This document shows, in pieces, positions 33,643 to 44,145 of a stretch of DNA of 64,000 nucleotides (its first letter is position 1; every line of letters begins with the position of its first letter). The DNA is taken from positions 62,001-126,000 of the forward strand of contig CAIYLH010000047.1 in NCBI GenBank assembly GCA_903927005.1, read 5' to 3'. This DNA comes from an uncultured Pseudomonadota bacterium (GTDB taxonomy: Bacteria > Pseudomonadota > Gammaproteobacteria > Steroidobacterales > Steroidobacteraceae). The translations under genes and the position numbers were made by a program. The notes under the pieces were generated by a model, which ran no database searches, was not told where the DNA came from, and saw only the letters and a program-made list of their open reading frames with translations.

Positions 33643-34275
33643 GTGAGCGCGCTCGCGCGCTGGCTCGGCTGCGTCGACTATGAGTCGACGTGGCGGGCGA
33701 TGCAGCGCTTCACCGATCAACGCGCTGGCGACACGCCCGACGAGCTTTGGGCGCTGGAGCACCCGCCGGTCTTCACGCTGGGCATGAACAGCCGCCCCGA
33801 ACACCTGCTTGCGCCAGGCGACATTCCGGTGATCGCCATCGACCGAGGCGGACAGGTCACGTATCACGGGCCGGGGCAGCTGGTGGTCTACCCGCTGGTG
33901 GACCTGCGGCGTTCGGGGCTCGGCGTACGCGATCTGGTCACGGCATTGGAAGGGGCGCTGATCGCGTTTCTGGATGATCTGGGGGTCAAGGCGCTGGCCC
34001 GGCGCGACGCGCCGGGCGTCTATGTCGATGGCTGCAAACTCGCCAGCGTCGGGTTGCGCATTCGGCGTGGCTGCAGTTATCACGGGCTCGCGCTCAACGT
34101 CGCGATGGATCTGGAGCCGTACGGCCGCATTAATCCGTGCGGCTATGCGGGCCTGCAGATAGTGGATCTGGCACGGCTTGGGGTCACGCTCACGCCGGCG
34201 GAGGCCGCTCGCTCGCTGGTGCCGCATCTGTGGCGGACGTTGCGATTGACCGGTGAGGTCAGCTGGCTGAGCTGA
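33643..34275 (+). CDS. lipB: Octanoyltransferase LipB
   Basis: A 210-residue enzyme moving octanoate from acyl carrier protein to lipoate-dependent enzymes. [18 protein letters not shown], the lysine in [15 protein letters not shown] and [10 protein letters not shown] are family hallmarks; the acyl-carrying cysteine is in [12 protein letters not shown] 33643 directly abuts the lipA stop with no gap. It ends 21 bp from the convergent DUF493 gene. Confidence 0.97.
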   Translation: MSALARWLGCVDYESTWRAMQRFTDQRAGDTPDELWALEHPPVFTLGMNSRPEHLLAPGDIPVIAIDRGGQVTYHGPGQLVVYPLVDLRRSGLGVRDLVTALEGALIAFLDDLGVKALARRDAPGVYVDGCKLASVGLRIRRGCSYHGLALNVAMDLEPYGRINPCGYAGLQIVDLARLGVTLTPAEAARSLVPHLWRTLRLTGEVSWLS

Positions 34276-34296
34276 GGGGCGTTGCTGCTCGCAAGC

Positions 34297-34557
34297 CTAT
34301 AGCGCGTACAGCACCAGGCCGGTCTTATGAAGTGCGCGATAGCTGCGCTCCAGATCGTCACGCGAGGCGACGTGCACCGTGCAGGTCAGCGACAGGAACG
34401 TCCCTTCACGGCTGGCACGCACGCGGATCCTGTCGGCGGCGCCAACGCCCAGTTCCTCGACCAGCACCGCGGCGATGCGCGGCAGGAATGACGGCTCGTT
34501 TCTGCCCATCACCTTGATGTCGTGGTCCGATGGGAACTCGAGCGGGGAATTCTCCAT
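34297..34557 (-). CDS. ybeD: DUF493/YbeD-family protein
   Basis: An 86-residue small alpha/beta protein of the YbeD (UPF0250) family, with ACT-like ferredoxin fold. It begins LEFPSDHDIKVMGRN and ends SYRALHKTGLVLYAL. It is thought to be regulatory but no activity is established. It keeps its family position next to the dacA region, downstream of the aminotransferase gene by 6 bp. Confidence 0.93.
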   Translation of the reverse strand: MENSPLEFPSDHDIKVMGRNEPSFLPRIAAVLVEELGVGAADRIRVRASREGTFLSLTCTVHVASRDDLERSYRALHKTGLVLYAL

Positions 34558-34563
34558 GGCCCT

Positions 34564-35448
34564 TTAGCCTGCGGGTAGCAGCGGCGTTCCGGCCAGCGCC
34601 TGCCGGTGCGCCTCGAAGGCAGCCGCGAGGCGCGACCACACCGGCCCCGGCCGGCCAGCGCCTACCGCAGCGCCGTCCAGTCGCGTGACCGGCAGGACGC
34701 CTCGGGTCGCGAAAGACAGCAGAATCTCGTCCGCAGTGCGCAGCTGCTCTTCGGTGATCGGCCCAACACAGACCGCGATGCCGGCTTCGGCTGCGAGCTT
34801 GAGCGCAAGGTCGCGCGTGGTGCCTGGCAGGATCTCCGGCCCGTAGGGCGGGGCGTGCAGCACGGAGTCCTTCACGACCATGGTCGAGCTCGATGAGCCT
34901 TCACGCAGTTTGCCGTTGGCCAGCAGGATCGCCTCGGTTTCGCCTGCGTCCGCCGCGCGGCTCTTGGCAAGCACGTTGGCGAGCAGCGACGTGCTCTTGA
35001 TGTCGCAGCGACCCCAGCGCTCGTCCGGCAGGGTGATCGCGCCGACGCCCGTGAGGCGCACGGACTCGTCCAGTGGGGCGAGCGGGCAGGCCATCAGGAA
35101 CACGGTCGGCGCCAGCGCCGGGTTGAGCGCGTGGTTGCGTCCCTCTTCGGCGCCACGTGTGACCTGCACGTACAGGTACATGTCACCGCCGCCATTGCGT
35201 TCGACCAGTTCGGTCAACAGTGCCGCCCACGCCGGCCGTGTCAGCGGTGAGCGCATGCGGATCTCGCCGAGGCTGCGCTCGAGCCGTGCGATGTGCTCGA
35301 CGAACAGGAACGGCCTGCCTGCGTAGACCGGCAGCACTTCGTAGACGGCGTCCGCGAACAGGAAACCGCGGTCGAGCGGTGAGATGCGCGCTTCAGCCAG
35401 CGGCTGGAAAGCACCGTTGAGCCAGGCAATCGGCAGTGGCGCGGCCAT
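34564..35448 (-). CDS. dat: Class IV PLP aminotransferase (D-amino-acid aminotransferase)
   Basis: A 294-residue fold-type IV PLP enzyme. WLNGAFQPLAEARISPLDRGFLF (in parts: LNGAFQPL, ISPLDRGFLFAD), the Lys-containing CDIKSTSLLANVLAK and the cofactor segment EGSSSTMVVKD support a D-alanine or branched-chain-like specificity; the context beside D,D-carboxypeptidase dacA favours D-amino acid transamination. 4-amino-4-deoxychorismate lyase is the main alternative. It starts 2 bp after dacA. Confidence 0.87.
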   Translation of the reverse strand: MAAPLPIAWLNGAFQPLAEARISPLDRGFLFADAVYEVLPVYAGRPFLFVEHIARLERSLGEIRMRSPLTRPAWAALLTELVERNGGGDMYLYVQVTRGAEEGRNHALNPALAPTVFLMACPLAPLDESVRLTGVGAITLPDERWGRCDIKSTSLLANVLAKSRAADAGETEAILLANGKLREGSSSSTMVVKDSVLHAPPYGPEILPGTTRDLALKLAAEAGIAVCVGPITEEQLRTADEILLSFATRGVLPVTRLDGAAVGAGRPGPVWSRLAAAFEAHRQALAGTPLLPAG

Positions 35449-35450
35449 GA

Positions 35451-36593
35451 TCAGCTGAACCAGAGGCGGACCGTGTCGACCAGGCGCCGGTAGAGGCTGC
35501 CGGTGGGCACGGCCGCTGCCGGGTACACAGCTACGTCGGCGATCACCTTGTCGTCCAGCGTCAGTCGCAGGCGGCCGACCGGGGTCGTGGCGGCGAGGGG
35601 GGCGACTAGGCGTGGGTTCAGTGCGAGCTGCGCTTTCACGCCCGACAGTTCGCCGCGCGCGGCGGTCGCGTAGACGTCATTGCGCACCACGATGGCTACC
35701 GGATCGCCGACCTTGAAGACATGGGCCTCGCTGATCTTCTGTGCGGCGGCGTACAGGCGACGGGTCTCGAAGAAGTTGAAGCCGAAGCCGAGCAGAGCGG
35801 CACTCGCGTCCTCGCGGACCTTCGGGCTGGCGGTTCCCATCACCACGGACACCAGACGCATGCCGTCGCGCAGGGCGGACGTCGCCAGGCAGTATCCGGC
35901 AGCCTCGGTGTGCCCGGTCTTGATGCCGTCGACCGTCGGGTCGCGCTCGAGCAGGCCGTTGCGGTTCTGCTGCGTGATGTTGTTGTACGTGAACGAGCGC
36001 TGCGAGAACCACTTGTAATACTCTGGGAACTCACGAATCAGCGCCGCGCCGAGTAGAGCGATGTCACGCGCCGTTGTGTAGTGCTGTGGGTCGGGCAGAC
36101 CGTCGGTGTTCGCCCAGTGCGAGCCCTTGAGCCCGAGCCGCTGGCTGTACTGGTTCATCAGGGCGGCAAACGTGCCTTCAGAGCCCGCCACGGCCTCGGC
36201 CAGCGCGATAGTGGCATCGTTGCCGGATTGCACGATCATCCCCTGCACCAGCAGGTCGACGCGTACGCGCGTGCCGACGTCGACGAACGTGCGTGAGCCC
36301 TCGGCCTTCCAGGCGTGCTCGGAGATCGGCACTGCCTGATCTAGGCGCAGCTTGCCTTCCTTGAGTGCGTGGAAGACGACGTAGGAGGTCATCAGTTTGG
36401 TCAGACTGGCAGGCTCCAGCCGCTCATTGTCGTTCTGCCCAACGAGAATGCGGCCGCTGAATGCGTCAAGCAGCACGTAGCCTTTGGCCGGCAGCGAGGG
36501 GGGTGGCGGAACCGGCGTGCTGGCGACGGAGGGACTCGCGGCGATCAGCGCCGTCAGCAGGAGGAACGCGGCTCGCAGGGTCAGTCTCGGCAT
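35451..36593 (-). CDS. dacA: D-alanyl-D-alanine carboxypeptidase (PBP5/6 type)
   Basis: A 380-residue periplasmic penicillin-binding protein that trims the terminal D-Ala from wall peptides. A signal peptide (LRAAFLLLTALIAASPSVAS) comes first. The three active motifs are SLTK in EPASLTKLMTSYV, SGN in IVQSGNDATIALAE, and KTG in GIKTGHTEAAGYC. A C-terminal beta domain and an amphipathic membrane-binding helix (YRRLVDTVRLWFS) follow. ATG 36593 is chosen over an upstream in-frame TTG. It lies 81 bp after rlpA. Confidence 0.96.
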   Translation of the reverse strand: MPRLTLRAAFLLLTALIAASPSVASTPVPPPPSLPAKGYVLLDAFSGRILVGQNDNERLEPASLTKLMTSYVVFHALKEGKLRLDQAVPISEHAWKAEGSRTFVDVGTRVRVDLLVQGMIVQSGNDATIALAEAVAGSEGTFAALMNQYSQRLGLKGSHWANTDGLPDPQHYTTARDIALLGAALIREFPEYYKWFSQRSFTYNNITQQNRNGLLERDPTVDGIKTGHTEAAGYCLATSALRDGMRLVSVVMGTASPKVREDASAALLGFGFNFFETRRLYAAAQKISEAHVFKVGDPVAIVVRNDVYATAARGELSGVKAQLALNPRLVAPLAATTPVGRLRLTLDDKVIADVAVYPAAAVPTGSLYRRLVDTVRLWFS

Positions 36594-36674
36594 CGTGCTA
36601 CTCGGCTTCAAAAGCGATGTGGGGGTGTCGCATTGTACCGCGCGCGGCCCGCCGCTGCCGCTGCGTAGGTGTGG

Positions 36675-37514
36675 TCAATTACCGACGAGAGTGACGGCAG
36701 GGATGCCGGCCGCGTGCAGGCGCTCCACGATTGCGTCGTACGCCGGAACCGAGTCGATCGGCCCCAGGCGAACGCGGTGAATCACGTGGCCAGCGACATC
36801 GTCGCTGCGCACGAATACGGCACCCAGCCCCGCTGCGGCGAGCCGGTCGCGCAGGCGTAATGCGTTCGCCTCGACCCCGAACGCGCCGGCTTGCGCGTAC
36901 AGGGCGGCAGGTGGCGTCGGTTCTGGAATGGCGCCATCGGCGGGATCCAGAGCCTGCACCTCGACCAGCGTCGTGCCCTCCCGGACCATGCCGAGCTTCA
37001 GTGCCGCCGCGTACGACAGGTCGATGATGCGGTTGGCCTTGAACGGGCCTCGATCATTGATCCGCACCGTCACTGCTTGCCCGTTGCGCAGATTGGTCAC
37101 CCGCGCGTAGGCCGGCAGCGGCAGCGTACGGTGTGCGGCTGTCATCGAATACATGTTGTACGGCTCGCCGGTGGAGGTGCGGATGCCGTGGAAGTCCGGC
37201 CCATACCAGGACGCCACACCGCGCTCGACGAAGCCGTGCGCCGCATGCAGGACCGTGTAGCGCTGGCCGAAGACCTCGTAGAACGTCGGATTGCCGAGCC
37301 GAGCGCGCGGCTCGCTCACGGGCACAGCGTCCGGTAGTGCCAGTAGCTCGCTGTCCGGTGGCCGTTGCGCCGGCAGGGGAGCTGTTGCAGCGGCTGGCGT
37401 CGACGCGACCGGCTCCGGCTGGGGTGGCGCGGGGCGGCGAATGGGGCCTGCGCAACCGCTCAGCAGCGCCAGTGCCAGCGCGATCGCAGCGGTGGGTGTC
37501 CAGCGCAGGCTCAT
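36675..37514 (-). CDS. rlpA: Septal ring lytic transglycosylase RlpA
   Basis: A 279-residue lipoprotein. The lipobox LLSGC puts the lipidated residue at Cys21. A proline/alanine-rich linker leads to a double-psi barrel with ERGVASWYGPDFHG, TASGEPY-like STGEPYNMYSM and VRINDRGPF, whose Asp and the earlier acidic residue are catalytic in Pseudomonas RlpA. A SPOR domain (about 205-279) binds denuded glycan at the septum. ATG 37514 overlaps the mltB stop (ATGA). Confidence 0.95.
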   Translation of the reverse strand: MSLRWTPTAAIALALALLSGCAGPIRRPAPPQPEPVASTPAAATAPLPAQRPPDSELLALPDAVPVSEPRARLGNPTFYEVFGQRYTVLHAAHGFVERGVASWYGPDFHGIRTSTGEPYNMYSMTAAHRTLPLPAYARVTNLRNGQAVTVRINDRGPFKANRIIDLSYAAALKLGMVREGTTLVEVQALDPADGAIPEPTPPAALYAQAGAFGVEANALRLRDRLAAAGLGAVFVRSDDVAGHVIHRVRLGPIDSVPAYDAIVERLHAAGIPAVTLVGN

Positions 37515-38500
37515 TCGCTCGCGCCCGTGGCGACGGGGGCCGCTATCGCTGCAGCCAGTTCGCTGACCGCGAGCGCGTACATGGCGCTGTGGTTGTAGCG
37601 GGTGATCACCCAGAAGTTGTGGAAGCCCACCCGGTAGGTCGGGCCGTCGACCTCGCGCAGCGCCACGAACATGGCCTTCGAATCGTCCGCGAGCGTGGTC
37701 GTGAACTCGACGCTGCGTGCGCGCAGCCCGGCGAGCGTCTGGGCGAGCTCGAGGCGATTGCCCGGCAGATCCTCGACATCGGGATCCCACAGGTCCGCAA
37801 CCGCGACCACCGGCTCGTCGCGTCGCCAGCCGTGTTCGACAAAGTAGTGGGCGACGCTTTCGATGATGTCCGGCCAGCTGTTCCACAGGTCAATGTGCCC
37901 GTCATGATCACCATCGCGGGCGAACGAGCGGTAACTGCGCGGCATGAACTGGGGAGCGCCCATCGCGCCGGCGTAGGAGCCGGTTGCCTTCAGCGGGTCG
38001 AAGCCCGCCTCGCGCGACAGCAGCAGGTATTGCGCCAACTCGGCTCGAAAATAGGGTGCGCGTGCCGGGTAGTCGAAAGCCAGCGTCGCCAATGCGTCAA
38101 GGACCCGGTAGCGCCCGGTCTTGGTGCCGTAGGAGGTTTCGACGCCGACGATTGCAGCGATGATTTCACCCGGCACGCCGGTACGGGTACTGGCGTCCTG
38201 TAGCAATGCGCGGTGCTCAGCGTAGAACGCGCGCCCATCCCGGATGCGCTGCTCGGTCATGAAGATCTTGCGGTAGCCGTGCCACTGCATCACTCGCTCG
38301 GCCGGCTTGCTCATCGTGTCGACGATCGCGCTCTTGATTTCGGCGGCACCGACGACCCGCTCGACCCACTTGCGCTCTAGATGTTGCTTGTCGACCATCT
38401 CTTCGACGAACGAGCGGACCTCGGTTCGCCCAAGGTCCAGCGCCTGCGCGGCGCCAGAGGCCAGCAGCGAGATCAGCAGCGCCAGCGCCAGCGGGCGCAT
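37511..38500 (-). CDS. mltB: Membrane-bound lytic murein transglycosylase B
   Basis: A 329-residue periplasmic enzyme of the SltB1/MltB family cutting glycan strands with 1,6-anhydro ends. A signal peptide (LALALLISLLASGAAQA) has no lipobox cysteine, so this version is probably soluble rather than lipid-anchored. The catalytic glutamate is in IVGVETSYGTKTGRY; GAMGAPQFMPRSYRSFARDGD is a family signature. ATG 38500 overlaps the rodA stop by one base (TGATG). Confidence 0.95.
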   Translation of the reverse strand: MRPLALALLISLLASGAAQALDLGRTEVRSFVEEMVDKQHLERKWVERVVGAAEIKSAIVDTMSKPAERVMQWHGYRKIFMTEQRIRDGRAFYAEHRALLQDASTRTGVPGEIIAAIVGVETSYGTKTGRYRVLDALATLAFDYPARAPYFRAELAQYLLLSREAGFDPLKATGSYAGAMGAPQFMPRSYRSFARDGDHDGHIDLWNSWPDIIESVAHYFVEHGWRRDEPVVAVADLWDPDVEDLPGNRLELAQTLAGLRARSVEFTTTLADDSKAMFVALREVDGPTYRVGFHNFWVITRYNHSAMYALAVSELAAAIAAPVATGASE

Positions 38501-39633
38501 CAGGCGCCAACCAGTTTGCGGTGGCTGTTCAGGGACATCAGTACGCCGAAACTCGCCAGCAGTGTCACCATCGCGGTACCGCCATAGCTGACCAGTGGCA
38601 GTGGCACGCCGACCACCGGCAGGATGCCGCTGACCATGCCGGTGTTGACGAACGCGTAGACGAAGAACGTCAGCGCAAAGCTGCCGCATACCAGCCGCGC
38701 GTAGGTGTTCTGCGCCTCGGAAGCCATGTACAGCGCGCGGCCTATCACGATCAGGTAAAGCACTATCAGAAACACCTGGCCGAGCAGGCCGAGCTCCTCG
38801 CCGATGACGGCGAAGATGAAGTCGGTCGAGCGCTCCGGCAGGAACTCCAGCTGCGCCTGACTGCCGTTCATCCAGCCCTTGCCGAAGACTCCACCAGAGC
38901 CGATCGCGATCTGCGATTGGATGCTGTGGTAGCCGGCACCGAGCGGATCGGTGGAGGGATCGATGAACGTCAGCACGCGCTGGCGCTGGTAGTCGTGCAT
39001 GAAGTGCCACGCGAATGGCACGGCGGCGCCGACCGCCGCGAGGCCGAGCACGATCACCGCCGTCGACATGCCGGCGAGGAACAGCACCAGCAGCCCGGCC
39101 GAGGCGACCAGCAGGGCCGTGCCAAGGTCCGGCTGCTTGGCGATCAGCAACGAGGGAACGAGAATCAGCGCCATCACCACCGCGACATCGCGCCACGACG
39201 GCGGCAGTGGCCGCTCGTGCAGGTACCACGCGCACATCATCGGTACGGCAAGCTTCATGATCTCGGAGGGTTGAAAGCGAACGACCTTGAGGTCGAGCCA
39301 GCGCTGGGCGCCGTTGCCGACGCTGCCGTGCACGGCCACGGCCACCAGCAGTACCACGCCGATGGCGTAAAGCAGCGGCGAGATCCGGCGCAGCCATGCT
39401 GGCGGTACCTGAGCCAGTGCAACCAGCGTCACCAACGCGAGCGCGAGACGCTCGAGCTGGTTCAGCCATTGGCCGAAGTTTTCGCCGGTGGCGCTGTAAA
39501 GAACGAATAGCCCGAATGCGACCACAGCAGCGAGTGCGGCCAGCAGCGGGCCGTCCAGGTGCATGCGACGCAGCAGCCAGCCGGTGGCTGTCAGCGTGCG
39601 GCGGGTCTGCGAGCGGGTGTTGGGAAGCAGCAC
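38500..39633 (-). CDS. rodA: Rod-shape peptidoglycan polymerase RodA
   Basis: A 377-residue SEDS glycosyltransferase with about ten membrane helices, partner of PBP2 in elongation. Family pieces are FGLFVLYSATG, WLDLKVVRFQPSEIMKLA, KQPDLGTALLVA, GVFGKGWMNGSQ and PLVSYGGTAMVT; the essential aspartate is in KQPDLGTA. GTG 39633 sits 1 base after the mrdA stop and fits the usual length. The C-terminal end is short, as in other RodA proteins. Confidence 0.95.
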   Translation of the reverse strand: MLLPNTRSQTRRTLTATGWLLRRMHLDGPLLAALAAVVAFGLFVLYSATGENFGQWLNQLERLALALVTLVALAQVPPAWLRRISPLLYAIGVVLLVAVAVHGSVGNGAQRWLDLKVVRFQPSEIMKLAVPMMCAWYLHERPLPPSWRDVAVVMALILVPSLLIAKQPDLGTALLVASAGLLVLFLAGMSTAVIVLGLAAVGAAVPFAWHFMHDYQRQRVLTFIDPSTDPLGAGYHSIQSQIAIGSGGVFGKGWMNGSQAQLEFLPERSTDFIFAVIGEELGLLGQVFLIVLYLIVIGRALYMASEAQNTYARLVCGSFALTFFVYAFVNTGMVSGILPVVGVPLPLVSYGGTAMVTLLASFGVLMSLNSHRKLVGA

Positions 39634-39634
39634 C

Positions 39635-41572
39635 TCAGTGCTCCGTAGGTGGCGGTGGTAGCGCCGGCAGCGCTGGTAACGCCGGCGGTGGCGCTGGCGT
39701 GTCGGTATCGTACTTGCCGAGCAGGTAGGCATCGAAGATGCGCCGTGCGATCGGCGCGGCGACGGAGCCGCCGTGGCCGCCGTTCTCGACCAGCACCGCG
39801 ATCGCGATCTTGGGGGCGTCGGCTGGCGCGAAGGCGATGAACAGTGCGTGGTCGCGCAGCCGTTCCGATACCTGGCTTGCGTTGTACTTCTCATTCTGGC
39901 CGATGCTGAAGACCTGCGCGGTGCCGGTCTTCGCGGCAATCCGGTACGGCGCGCCGCGTGTTGCCGCGACCGCTGTGCCGCCGGCTTCGGTGACCATCTC
40001 CATGCCCTGCACGACGACGTCCCACATGCCTGGATCGTTGAGCACTAGTGGGGTTTCGGCGACCGGTGCCAACTTCGTGATGCGGCCAGTACTCGCGTCG
40101 CGCACGGCGGTCACCAGGCGTGGCTGGAAGCTGCGGCCACGCGCGGCGATGATGGCGGCGGCGTGCGCCAGCTGGATCGGGGTTGCCAGCAGGTATCCCT
40201 GGCCGATGCCGACGATGACGGTGTCGCCCGGGTACCATTGCTGCTTGTAGGTCTGCATCTTCCAGGCCTGTGAGGGCATGAGGCCCGCGCGTTCGCCGCC
40301 GACGTCGATCCCCGTCGGCTTGCCGAAGCCGAGCAGCGTCAGCGCGTCGTGCACCCGGTCGATGCCCAGCACCTCGGCGAGTCCGTAGAAGTAAACGTCG
40401 CAGGAGGTCGCGATCGCATGGCGCATATCGACCGAGCCGTGCCCGTCCTTCTTCCAGTCGCGGTAATGATGCGTGGAGCCGGGCAGCGTGTAGTAGCCAT
40501 GGCAGGGACGCGATGCGTTGGGATCGATGACGCCGTACTGGAGTCCTGCCAACGCCATCATCGGTTTGACCGTCGAGCCCGGCGGGTACGTGCCGCGCAG
40601 CGCGCGATTGAACAGCGGCCGGTCGATGTCATCGCGCAGCACAGAGTACTCGCGGGTGGAGATGCCGCGGGTGAACTTGTTCGGGTCGTAGGTGGGCACG
40701 GAGGCCAACGCGATGATGTCGCCGGTCTCCGGCTGGATCGCGACCACGGCGCCGCGTTTGCCGGCTAGCGCTTCCTCCGCGATATGCTGCACACGCATGT
40801 CCAGCCCCAGGAAAATGTCGTTGCCTGCATGAGGGGGCAGCGTCTCGAGGTGCACGGGCGTCGTGCCGAGGCGGTCGACGCGGCGGCCCTGCGCGTTCAC
40901 CAGTACCTGGCGGTGGCCGGCGGTGCCATGCAGCTGCCGCTCGTACGCGCTCTCCAGTCCGATCTTGCCTATCAGCGCGGAGCCTGCGTACTGGTCGCGG
41001 TCGATGTGCTGCAGGTCGTCCTCCGAAATCGCCGCGACGTAGCCGAGCGCATGCACGGCCTCGTGGCCGAACGGGTACCAGCGCGCCAGTCGTGTCTGGA
41101 TTTCGACGCCCGGAAACTCATGTTGATGCACCGAGAACGACGCCATGTCCGCGTCCGACAGCGACAGCCGTAGCGGAATGGCCTCGAACTTGCGTCCGGA
41201 CCGGACCAGTCGCGTCAGCGTTGGGACTTGTTCGGCATCGATCAGTTCGATGGCGGCCAGTCGCTGCAGTGTGTCGGGAACATCGACGACCTGTTCCGGT
41301 GTGATTTCGAGCTGGTAGGCGGGCGTGTTCTCCGCGATCACCGTACCGTTGCTGTCGTAGATCAGCCCGCGATCGGGTGGCAGCGGCTCCAGTCGCACGC
41401 GGTTGCCCTGTGATAGGTCGGCGTAGTACTCGTGTCGCACGACCTGCAGTACGAACAGGCGGCCGATGACGATCAGCAATAGCAGTGCGCTGGCGATGCC
41501 GGCGAACACGGTGCGGCCGGTGAACAGCCGCTGCTCGCCCCAGTGGTCCTTGATCCGGACGGCGCGCATCAT
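39635..41572 (-). CDS. mrdA: Penicillin-binding protein 2
   Basis: A 645-residue D,D-transpeptidase for side-wall elongation. An N-terminal membrane helix (VFAGIASALLLLIVIGRLF) is followed by the pedestal domain with NRVRLEPLPPDRGLIYD. The transpeptidase has YPPGSTVKPMMAL (active serine), ATSCDVYFY (SxN equivalent with D) and AKTGTAQVFS. It is the mecillinam target in E. coli. It lies 4 bp after mreD and 1 bp before rodA. Confidence 0.97.
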   Translation of the reverse strand: MMRAVRIKDHWGEQRLFTGRTVFAGIASALLLLIVIGRLFVLQVVRHEYYADLSQGNRVRLEPLPPDRGLIYDSNGTVIAENTPAYQLEITPEQVVDVPDTLQRLAAIELIDAEQVPTLTRLVRSGRKFEAIPLRLSLSDADMASFSVHQHEFPGVEIQTRLARWYPFGHEAVHALGYVAAISEDDLQHIDRDQYAGSALIGKIGLESAYERQLHGTAGHRQVLVNAQGRRVDRLGTTPVHLETLPPHAGNDIFLGLDMRVQHIAEEALAGKRGAVVAIQPETGDIIALASVPTYDPNKFTRGISTREYSVLRDDIDRPLFNRALRGTYPPGSTVKPMMALAGLQYGVIDPNASRPCHGYYTLPGSTHHYRDWKKDGHGSVDMRHAIATSCDVYFYGLAEVLGIDRVHDALTLLGFGKPTGIDVGGERAGLMPSQAWKMQTYKQQWYPGDTVIVGIGQGYLLATPIQLAHAAAIIAARGRSFQPRLVTAVRDASTGRITKLAPVAETPLVLNDPGMWDVVVQGMEMVTEAGGTAVAATRGAPYRIAAKTGTAQVFSIGQNEKYNASQVSERLRDHALFIAFAPADAPKIAIAVLVENGGHGGSVAAPIARRIFDAYLLGKYDTDTPAPPPALPALPALPPPPTEH

Positions 41573-41576
41573 CGCA

Positions 41577-42056
41577 TCAGCCGCGGGCCGTGATGCGGTC
41601 CATCAGCCCTGCGAATACCGGCCATAGCAGTGTGCCGGTGAGCGCGGGTAGCCAGCGCGCCCAATCAGTCAGCGGATGTCCGGTCACGCCGTCGACCCAA
41701 AACAGTGTGAACTGATAGAGCCATAGCAAAGACATCACAAACAGTGATTGTTGGCTCAGCGGGAACATCCGCACGCGCAGGTGAAAGCGGTGTACCAGAA
41801 ACGCGATCATCACGAACGCCAGCGCGTTCTGACCCAGCACGATGCCGCGGAATGCGTCGAGCGCGAGGCCGGCGAGCCACGCGTACACAAGTCCGCCAGC
41901 GCGCGGCTTCATCAGCGCGAACCAGATCACCACTAGCAGCAGCAGGTCCGGTCGCAGGGCGTCAACCGCTCGCGGCAGCGGCAGGCCGCATAGCAGCAGC
42001 GCCAGCAGCGAGCTTACGATCAGTGTCAGCCGAGGGGCGCGCTGCTGATCGCTCAC
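41577..42056 (-). CDS. mreD: Rod-shape protein MreD
   Basis: A 159-residue inner-membrane protein with five or six predicted helices. It works with MreC, RodA and PBP2 in the elongasome. The pattern RPDLLLLVVIWFALMKPRAGG then GLALDAFRGIVLGQNALAF is typical of the family. It overlaps mreC by 4 bp and is followed by mrdA after 4 bp. Confidence 0.93.
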   Translation of the reverse strand: MSDQQRAPRLTLIVSSLLALLLCGLPLPRAVDALRPDLLLLVVIWFALMKPRAGGLVYAWLAGLALDAFRGIVLGQNALAFVMIAFLVHRFHLRVRMFPLSQQSLFVMSLLWLYQFTLFWVDGVTGHPLTDWARWLPALTGTLLWPVFAGLMDRITARG

Positions 42057-42982
42057 GGTGAGCGCTCCTTGGCTTTGGTCGGCGCGGTCGTGTCGCGAGG
42101 GCTAGCTGCCGGCGGCTCGTTCGCGGGCAGCGGTACGCGCGGGCGGTACCACAGCAGCAGGATTTCGCGGTCGCGATCAAGCGCCGCCGCTGGCGTCGCG
42201 TTGACGATTGCCAGCGGCAGGCTCGGATCACGCCTGACCTCGGTGATGCGCCCGACGGGTAGGCCAGCCGGGAACACCCCGCCGAGGCCAGATGACACCA
42301 GCAGATCGTCTACCTGCACGTCGGCGTTGCGTGGCAGATAGGGAAGGGCGAGGCGGCTGGCGTCGCCGGTGCCAACCGCGATCGTGCGCAGGCCGTTGCG
42401 TTCGATCCGCACCGGCATCGCATGCGTGGGATCGGACAGCAGGATGACCTCCGAGGCCATCAGGCCTGCATTGGTCGTTTGACCTACGACGCCACCGGCG
42501 TCGATGATCGGCTGACCTCGGGTCACGCCATCGGAGGTGCCGCGATCGATCAGCACGCGGTGGCGCAACGGATCGAGGTCGACGCGCAGTACCGTGGCCG
42601 CTTGCACCCGCTCGGCGTCCGGCGGCGCGGCGTTGAGCAGAGCGCGCAGTCGCACGTTTTCCTGCTCGATGGATTCCAGGCGTAGCAGCTTGAGGTCGTT
42701 CTCGCGGGCACTGCCGTGCAGTGTCTCGATCTCCGCCAGTAGCGAGCGGTGAGTGGCGATGGCGTCGGCGACGGATTCCCACGCGGTGACTGGCGAGTGC
42801 ACCAGTCGCTGTAGCGGCCAGACGGCCGCTGACATCGCCGAGCGAATTGCGCCGAGTTCATTCTGGCGGTGATCGACGACCATCAGGCCGATCGAGACCG
42901 CCATTAGTACGAGCGCCCTCAGGCCGAGCGCAGATGCGCGCGGCGGAGCGTAACGGGCACCGGGGTCTCTCAGTGCCGCCAA
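42053..42982 (-). CDS. mreC: Rod-shape protein MreC
   Basis: A 309-residue bitopic protein. One N-terminal helix (about 24-42), a coiled coil (about 70-110, ENDLKLLRLESIEQENVR) and a periplasmic double beta-barrel with AATVLRVDLDPLRHRVLIDRG (in two pieces here: TVLRVDLDPLRH and RVLIDRGTSDGV) are visible. It is the periplasmic scaffold activating PBP2. A charged, proline-rich tail ends the protein. It starts 21 bp after mreB. Confidence 0.94.
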   Translation of the reverse strand: MAALRDPGARYAPPRASALGLRALVLMAVSIGLMVVDHRQNELGAIRSAMSAAVWPLQRLVHSPVTAWESVADAIATHRSLLAEIETLHGSARENDLKLLRLESIEQENVRLRALLNAAPPDAERVQAATVLRVDLDPLRHRVLIDRGTSDGVTRGQPIIDAGGVVGQTTNAGLMASEVILLSDPTHAMPVRIERNGLRTIAVGTGDASRLALPYLPRNADVQVDDLLVSSGLGGVFPAGLPVGRITEVRRDPSLPLAIVNATPAAALDRDREILLLWYRPRVPLPANEPPAASPRDTTAPTKAKERSP

Positions 42983-43003
42983 CCGGATTCTCCGTTCAGC
43001 GGA

Positions 43004-44136
<1,133 letters not shown>

Positions 44137-44145
<9 letters not shown>

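Noticed and set aside
32491-34227. 578-codon minus-strand frame opposite lipA-lipB
   Set aside because: It covers two textbook genes on the other strand and shows no domain.
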